Below are positions 42,395 through 51,456 of a stretch of 64,000 nucleotides of DNA, piece after piece. A model generated the notes under the pieces. It did no database searches and had not been told where the DNA came from. It saw nothing but the letters and a program-made list of their open reading frames with translations. The DNA is taken from the NCBI GenBank assembly GCA_964466195.1, contig CAYXMQ010000001.1, positions 186,001-250,000 of the forward strand. Direction: 5' to 3'. The DNA is from PFJX01 sp964466195 (GTDB lineage Bacteria; Pseudomonadota; Gammaproteobacteria; Burkholderiales; Thiobacillaceae). The translations under genes and the position numbers were made by a program. Position 1 is the stretch's first letter. Every line of letters starts with the position of its first letter.

Positions 42395-43161
42395 CAGGCT
42401 CTGTGTCCGGCGGCGATGCTGCTCAAGGCGGAGAGCAGGTCGATCGGCAGCGGGAACACGATGGTATTGGACTTGTCGCCGGCGATGGCGGCGAGGGTCT
42501 GCATGTAGCGCAACTGCATCGCCTCGGGCTGCTGCGCCAGGATTTGCGCGGCCTGCAACAGTTTCTCCGCGGCTTGCAGCTCGCCTTCGGCGTGGATCAC
42601 CTTGGCGCGCCGCTCGCGCTCGGCTTCCGCCTGTTTGGCGATGGCGCGCACCATGGACTCGTCGATGTCGACATGCTTGATTTCGACATTGCCCACCTTG
42701 ATGCCCCAGGCGTCGGTCTGGGCGTCGAGCACCTGCTGGATGTCCAGGTTGAGCCGCTCGCGCTCGGCCAGCATCTCGTCCAGCTCGTGCTTGCCCAACA
42801 CCGAGCGCAGCGTGGTCTGGGCGAGCTGGCTGGTGGCGGCGAGAAAGTCCTCGACCTGGATGATCGCCCTCTGCGGGTCGACGACGCGGAAATACACCAC
42901 GGCATTGACCTTGACCGAGACGTTGTCGCGCGAGATCACGTCCTGCGTCGGCACGTCCAGCACCACCGTGCGCAGATCGGTGCGCACCATCTGCTGCACG
43001 CCGGGAATCACCAGCACCAGGCCGGGGCCTTTGACCTTCCAGAAGCGGCCGAGCATGAACACCACGCCGCGCTCGTATTCGCGCAGGATGCGAAACGAGG
43101 TTGCGAACAACACCACCAGCAATAAAACGACGCCGCCGAATCCAAACTCGATACCGAACAT
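42394..43161 (-). CDS. Slipin (stomatin/prohibitin, SPFH) family protein
   Basis: A 255-residue protein with an N-terminal membrane hairpin (FGFGGVVLLLVVLFATSFRIL), then the SPFH domain (EYERGVVFMLGRFWKVKGPGLVLVIPGVQQMVRTDLRTVVLDVPTQDVISRDNVSVKVNAVVYFRV) and a helical, Ala/Glu-rich tail (SMVRAIAKQAEAERERRAKVIHAEGELQAAEKL). Slipins form membrane-domain oligomers and partner with NfeD proteases, as here (NfeD stop 2 bp before this ATG). ATG 43161 is preferred; the frame upstream overlaps the nfeD gene and is not family-like. Confidence 0.93.
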   Translation of the reverse strand: MFGIEFGFGGVVLLLVVLFATSFRILREYERGVVFMLGRFWKVKGPGLVLVIPGVQQMVRTDLRTVVLDVPTQDVISRDNVSVKVNAVVYFRVVDPQRAIIQVEDFLAATSQLAQTTLRSVLGKHELDEMLAERERLNLDIQQVLDAQTDAWGIKVGNVEIKHVDIDESMVRAIAKQAEAERERRAKVIHAEGELQAAEKLLQAAQILAQQPEAMQLRYMQTLAAIAGDKSNTIVFPLPIDLLSALSSIAAGHRA

Positions 43162-43163
43162 GG

Positions 43164-44516
43164 TCACTCTCCTTTGTTGCGCGTTGTTATGGCTTCCACC
43201 TGCAGCACCAGGCCGTCGCGGGCCAGCACCCTGACCTTTTGGCCGCGCTGCAGCGCGGAGGTTGCACGCGTGCGCCAAGTTTCGCTGTGGATCCGCGCCC
43301 AGCCTTCGCCCGACGCATCTTCCAGCATCTCGCCGACGCTGCCGATCAGGTCCGCATCACCGCTCACCAGCCGCTGTTTGCGCGCTTTCAAGGCCATGCC
43401 GCCGAGCAGCCCGATCAACAGCGCACTCAGCACGGCAATCCCGCCTATCAGCGCGAGCGGAATGCCGAAGCCGGGTAGATCGGTGTCGATCAGGATCACC
43501 GCGCCGATCACGAAGGCCAGCACGCCGCCGATGCCGAGCACGCCGAAACTGGGCAGAAACGCTTCCGCCACCATCAACGCAATGCCCAGCCCGATCAGCG
43601 CCAGACCGACGTAGTTCACCGGCAGCAATTGCAGCGCATACAAGCCGAGCAGCAGGCAGATCGCGCCGAGCACGCCCGGCAGGCCGAAACCCGGGTTGGA
43701 GAATTCGAACAGCAGGCCGTAGAGGCCGATCATCATCAGGATCAGCGCGATGCTGGGATCGGTGATCACCGCCAGCAGGCGCGCCCGCCAGTCGGGTTGG
43801 TATTCGATCAGGCGCGCATCGCGCGTGCTCAGCGTGATCTCGGCCGCGCCCGCGCGGAGTTTCCGGCCATCGATTTGGCGCAACAGCTGCGGCAGATCGG
43901 CGGCGACGACTTCCACCACGTTCAGCTTTAAGGCCTCTTCGGCCGGCAGGCTGACCGCCTCGCGCACCGCCCGCTCGGCCCAGTCGGCGTTGCGCCCGCG
44001 CAGTTGCGCCAGGCTGCGGATATAGGCGGCGGCATCGCTGACCTGCTTCCGGCTCATCGCGTCCGCGGGCGGCTCGGCCGGCTTGCCGGCGCCCGGTTTG
44101 GGCGGCGGCGGCAACGCCGGCGCGCCGCCGATCTGCACCGGCGTCGCCGCGCCGAGGTTGGTGCCCGGCGCCATCGCGGCGATATGGCTGGCGTAAAGAA
44201 TGTAGGTGCCGGCGCTGGCGGCGCGCGCGCCGCCGGGCGCGACGTAACTGGCCACCGGCAGCGGCGACGCGAGGATCGCCTTGACGATCTGGCGCATCGA
44301 GGTGTCCAGCCCGCCGGGCGTGTCCATCTGCAGCACCGCCAGTTGCGCCCCTTCGCCGGCGGCATGGGCCAGGCCGCGCAGCACATAGTCGGCGGTGGCG
44401 GGGCCGATCGCCCCGTTGATCTTCAGCACCGTCACCGGCGGCGTGGCCGCCAGCAATCCGCCCGGCAGCAACAGGGCCAGAACGTAAAAGCCGCAACTGA
44501 GCAGGATGCGTGGCAT
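43164..44516 (-). CDS. NfeD family membrane serine protease (ClpP class)
   Basis: A 450-residue protein: signal peptide (LLSCGFYVLALLLPGGLLAA), a ClpP-class protease domain (ADYVLRGLAHAAGEGAQLAVLQMDTPGGLDTSMRQIV; catalytic-Ser region GGARAASAGTYILYAS), a Pro-rich insert, four to five membrane helices (from about 245) and a C-terminal NfeD OB-fold (SVGEMLEDASGEGWARIHSETWRTRATSALQRGQKVRVL). NfeD1b proteases cut the partner stomatin near its C-terminus. It precedes the slipin gene by 2 bp, the standard NfeD-slipin operon. Confidence 0.92.
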   Translation of the reverse strand: MPRILLSCGFYVLALLLPGGLLAATPPVTVLKINGAIGPATADYVLRGLAHAAGEGAQLAVLQMDTPGGLDTSMRQIVKAILASPLPVASYVAPGGARAASAGTYILYASHIAAMAPGTNLGAATPVQIGGAPALPPPPKPGAGKPAEPPADAMSRKQVSDAAAYIRSLAQLRGRNADWAERAVREAVSLPAEEALKLNVVEVVAADLPQLLRQIDGRKLRAGAAEITLSTRDARLIEYQPDWRARLLAVITDPSIALILMMIGLYGLLFEFSNPGFGLPGVLGAICLLLGLYALQLLPVNYVGLALIGLGIALMVAEAFLPSFGVLGIGGVLAFVIGAVILIDTDLPGFGIPLALIGGIAVLSALLIGLLGGMALKARKQRLVSGDADLIGSVGEMLEDASGEGWARIHSETWRTRATSALQRGQKVRVLARDGLVLQVEAITTRNKGE

Positions 44517-44548
44517 ACAGGGTCTCCTTTTCCGTTCACTTTCTCCGG

Positions 44549-45391
44549 CTACGGCCGCGCATTCGCCCGCCGGGCGGGGTCGAAATGGCGGGACAGGAAG
44601 TCGTCCAGGCCGCGCCGGTAGTCTTCCGCGCTGAGCAGGAAACCCGTGTTGTGGTCGCCGCGCAGCGCCAGAAACGCTTTCGGCGGACGCGCCGCGGCAT
44701 AGAGCGCGAGGCCATGCCGGTAGGGAATGATCTCGTCCTGCGGGCTGTGCACCACCAGCAGCGGGCAACGCACCGCGTCGACGGCGTCGCGCGTGGCATA
44801 GTCGAAGCGCGTCAGCCGCCGCGCCGGCAGCCACCAGTACAGGTCCGCGGCCAGTTCGGGCGCCGAAATGAAGGCGGATTCCAGGATCAACGCGCCGGGC
44901 TGCTCGCGGGCGGCGAGCCAGGCGGCCAGCGCGGCGCCCAGGGAGCGCCCGAACAGCACGATGTCGCCGGCCGCGACGTCGCGCGTTTCGGTCAGGTAAC
45001 GCCAGGCGGCCGCGGCGTCCTGCCGGGTGCCGGCTTCGTCGGCGGCGCCCTCGCTCTGGCCGTAGCCGCGGTAGTCGAAGATGAACACGGCCAGCCCCAG
45101 CGCGTGGAAGATGCGCAGTGTATCCAGCCGGTGCGAGATGTTGCCGGCGTTGCCGTGGAAAAACAGCAGCGTCGCGCGCGGCTGCGCCGCAGGGAGGTAC
45201 CAGCCGTGCAGTTTCACCCGGTCCGCCGTGGTCAGCCATACCGTCTCGTACTCGAGGCCGATGTCGGCGGGCGTGGCCGAGATCGCCCGCGAGGGCAGGT
45301 CGGGCAGGTAGAGCAGGCTCGCCTGGCCGAAATAGAGCGCCAGCAACAGCGCGCCATAAGCGCCGGCGGCGGTCAGCAATGCACTGAGCAT
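44549..45391 (-). CDS. Alpha/beta hydrolase, BEM46/YfhR-like, membrane-anchored
   Basis: A 280-residue protein with an N-terminal helix (LLTAAGAYGALLLALYFGQASLLY) and an alpha/beta-hydrolase fold: oxyanion HGNAGN, nucleophile elbow GRSLGA with Ser about 152, acid in SPQDEIIP, and His in GDHNTGF. It belongs to the BEM46/ABHD13/YfhR group. Substrates are unknown; esterase or lysophospholipase activity is typical. ATG 45391 has GGAGG 11 bp upstream and is preferred to a TTG 21 bp further. It is 32 bp upstream of nfeD. Confidence 0.85.
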   Translation of the reverse strand: MLSALLTAAGAYGALLLALYFGQASLLYLPDLPSRAISATPADIGLEYETVWLTTADRVKLHGWYLPAAQPRATLLFFHGNAGNISHRLDTLRIFHALGLAVFIFDYRGYGQSEGAADEAGTRQDAAAAWRYLTETRDVAAGDIVLFGRSLGAALAAWLAAREQPGALILESAFISAPELAADLYWWLPARRLTRFDYATRDAVDAVRCPLLVVHSPQDEIIPYRHGLALYAAARPPKAFLALRGDHNTGFLLSAEDYRRGLDDFLSRHFDPARRANARP

Positions 45392-45606
45392 GAACGGAAC
45401 GGCCTCCGTCAACGGGCGGGAAAGACCCGGTTACGGCTTCAGCATAGTGACCGCCGCGCGTTCCGGATAGCCTGCTCGGACGGCACGCGCCGGCGGGACA
45501 GGCCGATATCCATGCGTTTGATCTGGTCTTGTGCGGCCGCGCCGTTCAGAATATGCCGAACGGTTATGACTGCCGCCGGCTGTATCGATTCGACTAGGAG
45601 AGCACG

Positions 45607-46224
45607 ATGAGCTGCAAGCAAATTCCGAATGTGGCCTGGCTGGCGGGCCTGCTGTTCACCTGCTTCGGACCGGTCGCGAGCGCGGCGGATGCGGCGCCGC
45701 CAAGCCCGCAGGGCTGGCTCAGGGACGTCGCGCTGACGGTCTATGGCGGCCGCCTGACGGAAGGCGAATGGGAGGAATCCTTCGGTATCGGCACCCAGTT
45801 CATCCAATCCGATTTGATCGTCGCGGCTCTCGGCAAAACCCTGTCCCGTTCGCCCGATGGCGGCCGCTCCTACGAGCTGGAAGCGCAGATCGGCAAGCAT
45901 TCCGGCCTGCAGGACAACTGGGAAACCAATTTGCTGGCGGGCGTGCGCTGGCACCGCCTGCCCTGGAGCGACAGGCTCAATTCCACCGCCGCCATCGGCC
46001 TCGGGCTGTCCTATGCTTCGGCGTTGCCGCGCGCCGAGGTGACGCTGAATGGCGGCAGCGAAAAGCTGCTGGCTTACTGGCATCTCGAACTCACCTTGGG
46101 GCCGCCGCGGAGCGACTGGCAGGCCAGCCTGCGCCTGCACCACCGTTCACCGGCCTATGGCCTGTTCGGCGATCGGGGCGGCTCGAACGCCGTGGCCCTG
46201 GGTGTGCGCTACGCCTTCGACTGA
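45607..46224 (+). CDS. PagL-like outer-membrane beta-barrel protein
   Basis: A 205-residue protein with a signal peptide (VAWLAGLLFTCFGPVASA) and amphipathic strands ending in an aromatic-rich segment (VALGVRYAFD). The C-terminal LRLHHRSPAYGLFGDRGGSN has an H-x-S pair followed by Gly/Ser/Asn, resembling the PagL active-site strand, but the Glu is missing. It may be a lipid A-modifying enzyme or a structural relative. ATG 45607 behind GGAGAGCACG. It is 16 bp upstream of the UMF1 transporter gene on the same strand. The protein at 180-734 is the other PagL-like gene in the window. Confidence 0.7.
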   Translation: MSCKQIPNVAWLAGLLFTCFGPVASAADAAPPSPQGWLRDVALTVYGGRLTEGEWEESFGIGTQFIQSDLIVAALGKTLSRSPDGGRSYELEAQIGKHSGLQDNWETNLLAGVRWHRLPWSDRLNSTAAIGLGLSYASALPRAEVTLNGGSEKLLAYWHLELTLGPPRSDWQASLRLHHRSPAYGLFGDRGGSNAVALGVRYAFD

Positions 46225-46239
46225 CGCGGCGGCGCGGCC

Positions 46240-47529
46240 GTGAGCCGATCCCTCGCGGAGGACGTCGCGCCGCGCGAAGTCTGGGCCTGGGCGATGTATG
46301 ACTTCGCCAACTCCGGTTTCACCACGGTGGTCATCACGGCGATCTTCAACGCCTATTTCGTCGCCGTGGTGGCGGGCAATGCAGTGTGGGCGACGTTCGC
46401 CTGGAGCGCCGCGCTGGCGGTTTCCTACGCGCTGATTCTGCTCACCGCGCCGCTGCTGGGCGCCTATGCCGACGCCCGCGCCGCCAAGAAAAAACTCCTC
46501 GCCGCGGTCAGCATCGGCTGCGTCGCCGGTACGGCCGCGCTGGCGTTGGTCGGGCCGGGGGATGTGTTGCTGGCGGCGGCGCTGTTGATCCTGGCGAATT
46601 TCTGCTTCGGCAGCGGCGAAAATCTGATCGCCGCCTTCCTGCCGGAAATCGCGCGCGGCCGGCGACTGGGGCGGGTGTCGGGGTGGGGCTGGAGCCTGGG
46701 TTACCTGGGCGGCATCGCGAGCCTGGCGGCGAGCCTGGCCTACATCGGCTGGGCGCAGCAGCGGGGCCACGGCGCCGAGCAGTTCGTGCCGGTTTCGCTG
46801 CTGATCACGGCAGGCCTATTCGCGCTGGCGGCGCTGCCCACCTTCCTGATCCTGCGCGAGCGCGCGATTCCCCAGGCGCGGCAGGACGGCTTCGTCGCGA
46901 CGGCCTGCGCCCGTTTCGTTGCGAGTCTGCGCCAGGCTGGCCGCTACCCGGACCTGCGCCGCTTTCTGGTCTGCGTCGTGTTCTATCAGGCCGGCATTCA
47001 GGCGGTGATCGTGTTGGCGGCCATCTATGCCCAACAGGCGCTGGCTTTCGCCGTTCGCGACACGCTGGTTCTGATTCTGGCGGTCAATCTGGCGGCCGCC
47101 GTCGGCGCCTTCGCTTTCGGCTATGTGCAGGATCGCCTGGGGCATGTCAGAACCCTTGCGCTGACTCTCGGCGGCTGGATCGCCGTGGTGGTGCTGGCCT
47201 GGAGCGCGGCGGATGCGGCTCGTTTCTGGCTCGCCGCCGGACTGGCCGGCCTGTGCATGGGCGCGGCGCAATCGGCCGGGCGCGCGCTGATCGGCTACTT
47301 CAGCCCGTCCGCGCGGCGCGCCGAGTTCTACGGCCTCTGGGGCCTGGCCGTGAAGCTCGCCTCCATGCTCGGCCCACTCACCTACGGCGCGGTCACCTGG
47401 CTGACCGGCGGCGACCATCGCCTGGCGATTTTGATCACCGGCCTGTATTTCGTGCTCGGTTTGCTGCTGTTATCCGGCGTCGACGCGCGCCGCGGCAGAA
47501 AGGCCGCCCTGGCGCAGAGCGGCGGCTGA
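46240..47529 (+). CDS. UMF1/Atg22-type MFS transporter
   Basis: A 429-residue, 12-helix carrier starting at GTG 46240. The N-terminal motif WAWAMYDFANSGFTTVVITAIFNAYF is the UMF1 (Vps22/BtlA-like) signature, and the MFS loop appears as GAYADARAAKKKLL. A second half (QAGIQAVIVLAAIYAQQAL, QDRLGHVRTLALTLGG, GAAQSAGRALIGYFSP) completes it. Substrates of bacterial UMF1 proteins are mostly unknown; sugar or metabolite export has been proposed. It may be coupled to the upstream barrel gene (16 bp). Confidence 0.88.
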   Translation: MSRSLAEDVAPREVWAWAMYDFANSGFTTVVITAIFNAYFVAVVAGNAVWATFAWSAALAVSYALILLTAPLLGAYADARAAKKKLLAAVSIGCVAGTAALALVGPGDVLLAAALLILANFCFGSGENLIAAFLPEIARGRRLGRVSGWGWSLGYLGGIASLAASLAYIGWAQQRGHGAEQFVPVSLLITAGLFALAALPTFLILRERAIPQARQDGFVATACARFVASLRQAGRYPDLRRFLVCVVFYQAGIQAVIVLAAIYAQQALAFAVRDTLVLILAVNLAAAVGAFAFGYVQDRLGHVRTLALTLGGWIAVVVLAWSAADAARFWLAAGLAGLCMGAAQSAGRALIGYFSPSARRAEFYGLWGLAVKLASMLGPLTYGAVTWLTGGDHRLAILITGLYFVLGLLLLSGVDARRGRKAALAQSGG

Positions 47530-47555
47530 GGCGGCGCTGTGGCCGCTCGGGCTGC

Positions 47556-49808
47556 TCAAGCCGCCTCGGGTGAAGCGCAGTCCTGTTCCGCCGTCTGACC
47601 GGGGTTGCGCGCCGGCGGCCCGAGTTCAGCCGCGACGCAGCGCAAGACGGGGTAGTCGTAGCGCGCGGCGAACTGTTCGAACACCGGTTTCAGCTGAGTC
47701 TCGCCGCGTTGCCGTTGCGCCAGCAAGGCGGCTCGGATGGCGTCGATTTCCGTCTCGGCGAGCGGCAGCGCCTCGTGCGCCTGCAGCAAGCCGAGGCCGA
47801 TCGCTTCGGCGCAATGGCTGTACAGCGTGCTTTCCCTGAGGCCGCGCGCCTGTGCGATCTGGCTGACCGTCGCCCCCTCGCGCAAGTGTTGCAAGGTCAG
47901 TCTGGCGCTGTCGTTGAGGCCGTTGTCGAGCGGCATCGGGTCGGCAGCCGCGGCATGCGAGGCAATAGCCGGCGGCGGGCGGCCGCGCCGGTCGGCATGG
48001 ATCTGGCAGAGTTCGATCAGCGCCGCGCCGTAGCTTTCCAGCTTGCGCGCGCCGATGCCGGACACCTGGCGCAATTGCGCCGGCGATTGCGGGCAAAGCT
48101 GCGCGATCTCGGCCAGGGTCGCGTCGTGAAAAATGACATAGGCGGGCACGCCGTGCTCTTTTGCCGCCGCCGCGCGCCAGCCGCGCAACTGCTCGAACAG
48201 CGCCTGGCCGCCGGCATCGAGTTGCGCCACCGGCGATTTGCCGCGTCCGTCGCGGGCCGTCTTCTTCTCGCTCTGCTTGCGCAAGGTGACGCGTTGTTCG
48301 CCCTTCAACACCGCGCGGCTGGTGGGGCTCAGCTTCAGCGCACCGTAGCTGGCATGGTCGATTTCAAGCAGGCCCAGCGCGACCAGCTGGCGGAATACCG
48401 CGCGCCAGTCCTTTTCCGTCAGTTCCTTGCCGATGCCGTAGGTGCTCAGCGTGTTGTGCTGCCATTGCCGGATGCGTTCGGTGTCGTGCCCCAGCAAGAC
48501 GTCGATGACATGCACCGCGCCGAAGCGCTGTTCGGTGCGGAAGACGCAGGACAGCGCCTTGCGCACGGCCTCGGTGCCATCCCAGGTTTCCGGCGGATTC
48601 AGGCAGATATCGCAATTGCCGCAGGCGCGGCTGTCTTCGCCGAAGTAGGCGAGCAGGCGCTGGCGGCGGCAGGTGGCGGATTCGCACAGCGCCAGCAGCG
48701 CGTCCAGCTTGGCGTGGCCGAGGCGTTTGTACTGCGCTTCGGCTTCGCCTTCTTCGATCATGCGTCGCTGCTGCACGGCGTCGCCCAGGCCGTAGGCCAT
48801 CCAGGCGTCGGCCGGCGTGCCGTCGCGGCCGGCGCGGCCGGTTTCCTGGTAATAGCCTTCGACGCTCTTGGGCAGATCGAGGTGGGCGACGAAGCGCACG
48901 TCGGGTTTGTCGATGCCCATGCCGAACGCGATGGTGGCGACCATCACCACGCCGTCCTCGCGCAGAAAGGCGTCCTGGTTGCGCCGGCGCGCGGCCTGCT
49001 CCATGCCGGCGTGATATGGCAGCGCGTTGACGCCGTGTTCGACCAGCCAGGCCGCGGTTTCTTCAACCTTCTTGCGCGACAGGCAATAGACGATGCCGGC
49101 GTCGGCGGGGTGTTCGGCGCGGATGAAGGTCAGCAGCTGGGTACGTGCGTTGGCCTTCTCGACGATCTGATAGCGGATGTTGGGGCGGTCGAAACTGGAC
49201 AGGAAGACGCGCGCTTTCTCCAGTTGCAGGCGCTGCACGATTTCCGCCTGCGTCTGCGCATCCGCCGTGGCGGTCAGCGCGATGCGCGGCACCGCGGGAA
49301 AGCGTTCGTGCAGCACCGACAGCTGGATGTATTCCGGCCGGAAGTCGTGCCCCCATTGCGATACGCAATGCGCTTCGTCGATGGCGAACAGGGCCAGGCC
49401 CGGTCCATTGGCGACGCTTTCCAGCAGCGACAGAAAGCGCGGCAGCACCAGGCGCTCCGGCGCCACGTAGATCAGGTCGAATTCGGCGTTGAACAGGCCG
49501 CGCTCGATCGCCATCGCTTCCGATGCACTGAGCGAGGAATTGAGATAGGCCGCCTTGACGCCGGCTTCGCGCAAGGCGGCGACCTGATCGTGCATCAGCG
49601 CGATCAGCGGCGACACGACAATGCCGACGCCGCGCCGCAGCAACGCGGGAATCTGGTAGCACAGCGACTTGCCGCCGCCGGTCGGCATCAACACCAGCGC
49701 ATCGCCGCCCGCCGCGACGTGATCGACGACGTCGGCCTGGCGGCCGCGGAAGGCGGGATAGCCGAAGACTTCCTGGAGCAGGGCGAGCGAGGCGGACATG
49801 GCGGGCAT
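47556..49808 (-). CDS. recQ: ATP-dependent DNA helicase RecQ
   Basis: A 750-residue RecQ. Helicase motifs: Walker A MPTGGGKSLCYQIPAL, DEAH box (FAIDEAHCVSQWGHDF), motifs V/VI (VVMVATIAFGMGIDKPDVR, QETGRAGRDG), the Zn-binding cysteines (ATCRRQRLLAYFGEDSRACGNCDIC), an RQC winged helix, an HRDC domain (RAAAAKEHGVPAYVIFHDATLAEIA) and a C-terminal HTH_40-like extension. The extension makes it longer than E. coli RecQ (about 610). RecQ unwinds recombination intermediates and stalled forks. Start ATG 49808 (or 49799, MSASLALL) cannot be separated. Confidence 0.93.
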   Translation of the reverse strand: MPAMSASLALLQEVFGYPAFRGRQADVVDHVAAGGDALVLMPTGGGKSLCYQIPALLRRGVGIVVSPLIALMHDQVAALREAGVKAAYLNSSLSASEAMAIERGLFNAEFDLIYVAPERLVLPRFLSLLESVANGPGLALFAIDEAHCVSQWGHDFRPEYIQLSVLHERFPAVPRIALTATADAQTQAEIVQRLQLEKARVFLSSFDRPNIRYQIVEKANARTQLLTFIRAEHPADAGIVYCLSRKKVEETAAWLVEHGVNALPYHAGMEQAARRRNQDAFLREDGVVMVATIAFGMGIDKPDVRFVAHLDLPKSVEGYYQETGRAGRDGTPADAWMAYGLGDAVQQRRMIEEGEAEAQYKRLGHAKLDALLALCESATCRRQRLLAYFGEDSRACGNCDICLNPPETWDGTEAVRKALSCVFRTEQRFGAVHVIDVLLGHDTERIRQWQHNTLSTYGIGKELTEKDWRAVFRQLVALGLLEIDHASYGALKLSPTSRAVLKGEQRVTLRKQSEKKTARDGRGKSPVAQLDAGGQALFEQLRGWRAAAAKEHGVPAYVIFHDATLAEIAQLCPQSPAQLRQVSGIGARKLESYGAALIELCQIHADRRGRPPPAIASHAAAADPMPLDNGLNDSARLTLQHLREGATVSQIAQARGLRESTLYSHCAEAIGLGLLQAHEALPLAETEIDAIRAALLAQRQRGETQLKPVFEQFAARYDYPVLRCVAAELGPPARNPGQTAEQDCASPEAA

Positions 49809-49993
49809 AGCGAGACTGGACGCCGGATTCTAATCGAGAGCCGTTGCCGGCACGGCGAGCCCGGGCGCTCCGGTTCCCGTTGCGTGCGGCCGCGCTGTCA
49901 TCAGGCCGTAACCGTGCGCACTTAGTTTGTGCTGATGCGGCCGCCGTCGTGGCAGGCCCGTGCTCGTTTCACCCTACCGCTCAGGAGTAAGCA

Positions 49994-51385
49994 ATGCCCT
50001 TGAAACCCGTCCCCTTTCTTTTATTCGTCCTGCTGTTTCCCGGCATGGCCCAAGCCGTTCCGACCTTCGTCAACGGCCTCGCCATTTCCGGCGCCAGCCT
50101 CGATCTGAGCGCCGGCAGCGCCAGCGACCGTCGCGTCGGTTTTTTTTCCGACATTTACTACGACCCGAATCGCAACGAATGGTGGGGCCTGTCGGATCGC
50201 GGCCCGGGCGGCGGCACATTGAATTACGACACGCGCGTGCAGCGCTTCACGCTGGACGTGGACAGGAACACCGGCGCCATTTCCAATTTCCAGATCGCTC
50301 AGACCGTGAAGTTCAGCCAAGCGGGCGCGGCCTTGAACGGCCTCGCACCGAACCCGAACAATCAGCTCGGCAAAGCATTCGACCCGGAAGGCATAGTGAT
50401 CAACCCGAAGAACGGGAACATGCTGGTTTCCGACGAATACGGTCCTTCCCTGTACGAGTTTGATCGCAATGGCGTCTTCGTTCGCGCTTTCAACAATCCG
50501 GCCAACGTGATTCCGCGTAATGCGGCCGGGGTAGCCAATTTTGCCGGCGATGCCGGCAACGTGGCCGGCAAGCGTAGCAACCGCGGCTATGAAGGCCTGG
50601 CGGTGAGTCCGGATGGCAAGTACAGCTTCGCAATGCTGCAGAGCGCTGCGCTGGACGAAGGCGGCGGCAGCGGCTCGGTGATCCGCATCGTCAAGTTCGA
50701 CAATCGAACCGGCAACGCCGTGGCCCAATACGCCTATCAGATGAAGCGCTCCGGTCAGGGACAGGGGGTTTCCGCTTTGGTGGCGCTCAATGAGCATGAG
50801 TTTCTGGTGCTGGAGCGCAATAACCGTGGCGTCGGCGTCGGCGCGGAGTTCGCCACTGCCGACAAAGCGGTCTACCGGATCGACCTGACCGGCGCGACCG
50901 ATGTCAGCGCGATTGATCTGGATGCTCCCGGCGCGGTCTATACGAAGGTCACCAAGTCGGCCCAGCTGATCGATCTGGATGCCGACACGCTGGCGGCCTT
51001 GGGCAACAAGTCGCCGGAAAAGTGGGAAGGCCTGGCTGTCGGCCCGCAACTCAATGATGGCAGTTACCTGCTGCTGGCCGGTACCGATAACGACTACAGC
51101 GTGACTCAGCTGGCTCAGGGTGAGCAGTTTGACGTCTGGTTCAATTTCAATGCTGCCGATCCCTACGCCAGTTCCATCCAGTGTCCGATGGGATCGACGT
51201 CCGGTTGCAGCGGCACGTTGACCAACGACTATCAGTTGCTGCCCGGCGTCTTGCATGCCTACAAGGCGTCGGCTGCCGATCTGGCCGGCTACACGGCGCC
51301 GGTGCCGGAACCCGAAACGTATGTGTTGATGCTGACCGGGCTGGGCCTGCTGGGCTACGTTACGCGGCGCCGCCGGCGGGCCTGA
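49994..51385 (+). CDS. PEP-CTERM-anchored esterase-like (phytase-like) protein
   Basis: A 463-residue secreted protein: signal peptide (LLFVLLFPGMAQA), an esterase-like/phytase-like beta-propeller (GFFSDIYYDPNRNEWWGLSDRGPGG, DPEGIVINPKNGNMLVSDEYGPSLYEFDRNG, GYEGLAVSPDGKY, KWEGLAVGPQL) and a PEP-CTERM sorting tail (PVPEPETYVLMLTGLGLLGYVTRRRRRA). PEP-CTERM proteins are cut and exported by exosortase, often with exopolysaccharide. No exosortase gene lies in the window. Shine-Dalgarno AGGAG before ATG 49994. The propeller family hydrolyses phosphate or ester bonds in a few cases; the substrate here is unknown. Confidence 0.9.
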   Translation: MPLKPVPFLLFVLLFPGMAQAVPTFVNGLAISGASLDLSAGSASDRRVGFFSDIYYDPNRNEWWGLSDRGPGGGTLNYDTRVQRFTLDVDRNTGAISNFQIAQTVKFSQAGAALNGLAPNPNNQLGKAFDPEGIVINPKNGNMLVSDEYGPSLYEFDRNGVFVRAFNNPANVIPRNAAGVANFAGDAGNVAGKRSNRGYEGLAVSPDGKYSFAMLQSAALDEGGGSGSVIRIVKFDNRTGNAVAQYAYQMKRSGQGQGVSALVALNEHEFLVLERNNRGVGVGAEFATADKAVYRIDLTGATDVSAIDLDAPGAVYTKVTKSAQLIDLDADTLAALGNKSPEKWEGLAVGPQLNDGSYLLLAGTDNDYSVTQLAQGEQFDVWFNFNAADPYASSIQCPMGSTSGCSGTLTNDYQLLPGVLHAYKASAADLAGYTAPVPEPETYVLMLTGLGLLGYVTRRRRRA

Positions 51386-51456
51386 TCGGCAAGGTCTCTC
51401 GGTCCAGCACGGCCGGAGGGGCGAAATGCGCGGTGCGTTTGCGCCCGCGGGCGTTC

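Noticed and set aside
49940..49975. Sigma54 promoter for the PEP-CTERM gene
   Set aside because: TGGCAG...TGCT resembles -24/-12 elements, but the GG-to-GC spacing is one base short of the required distance.
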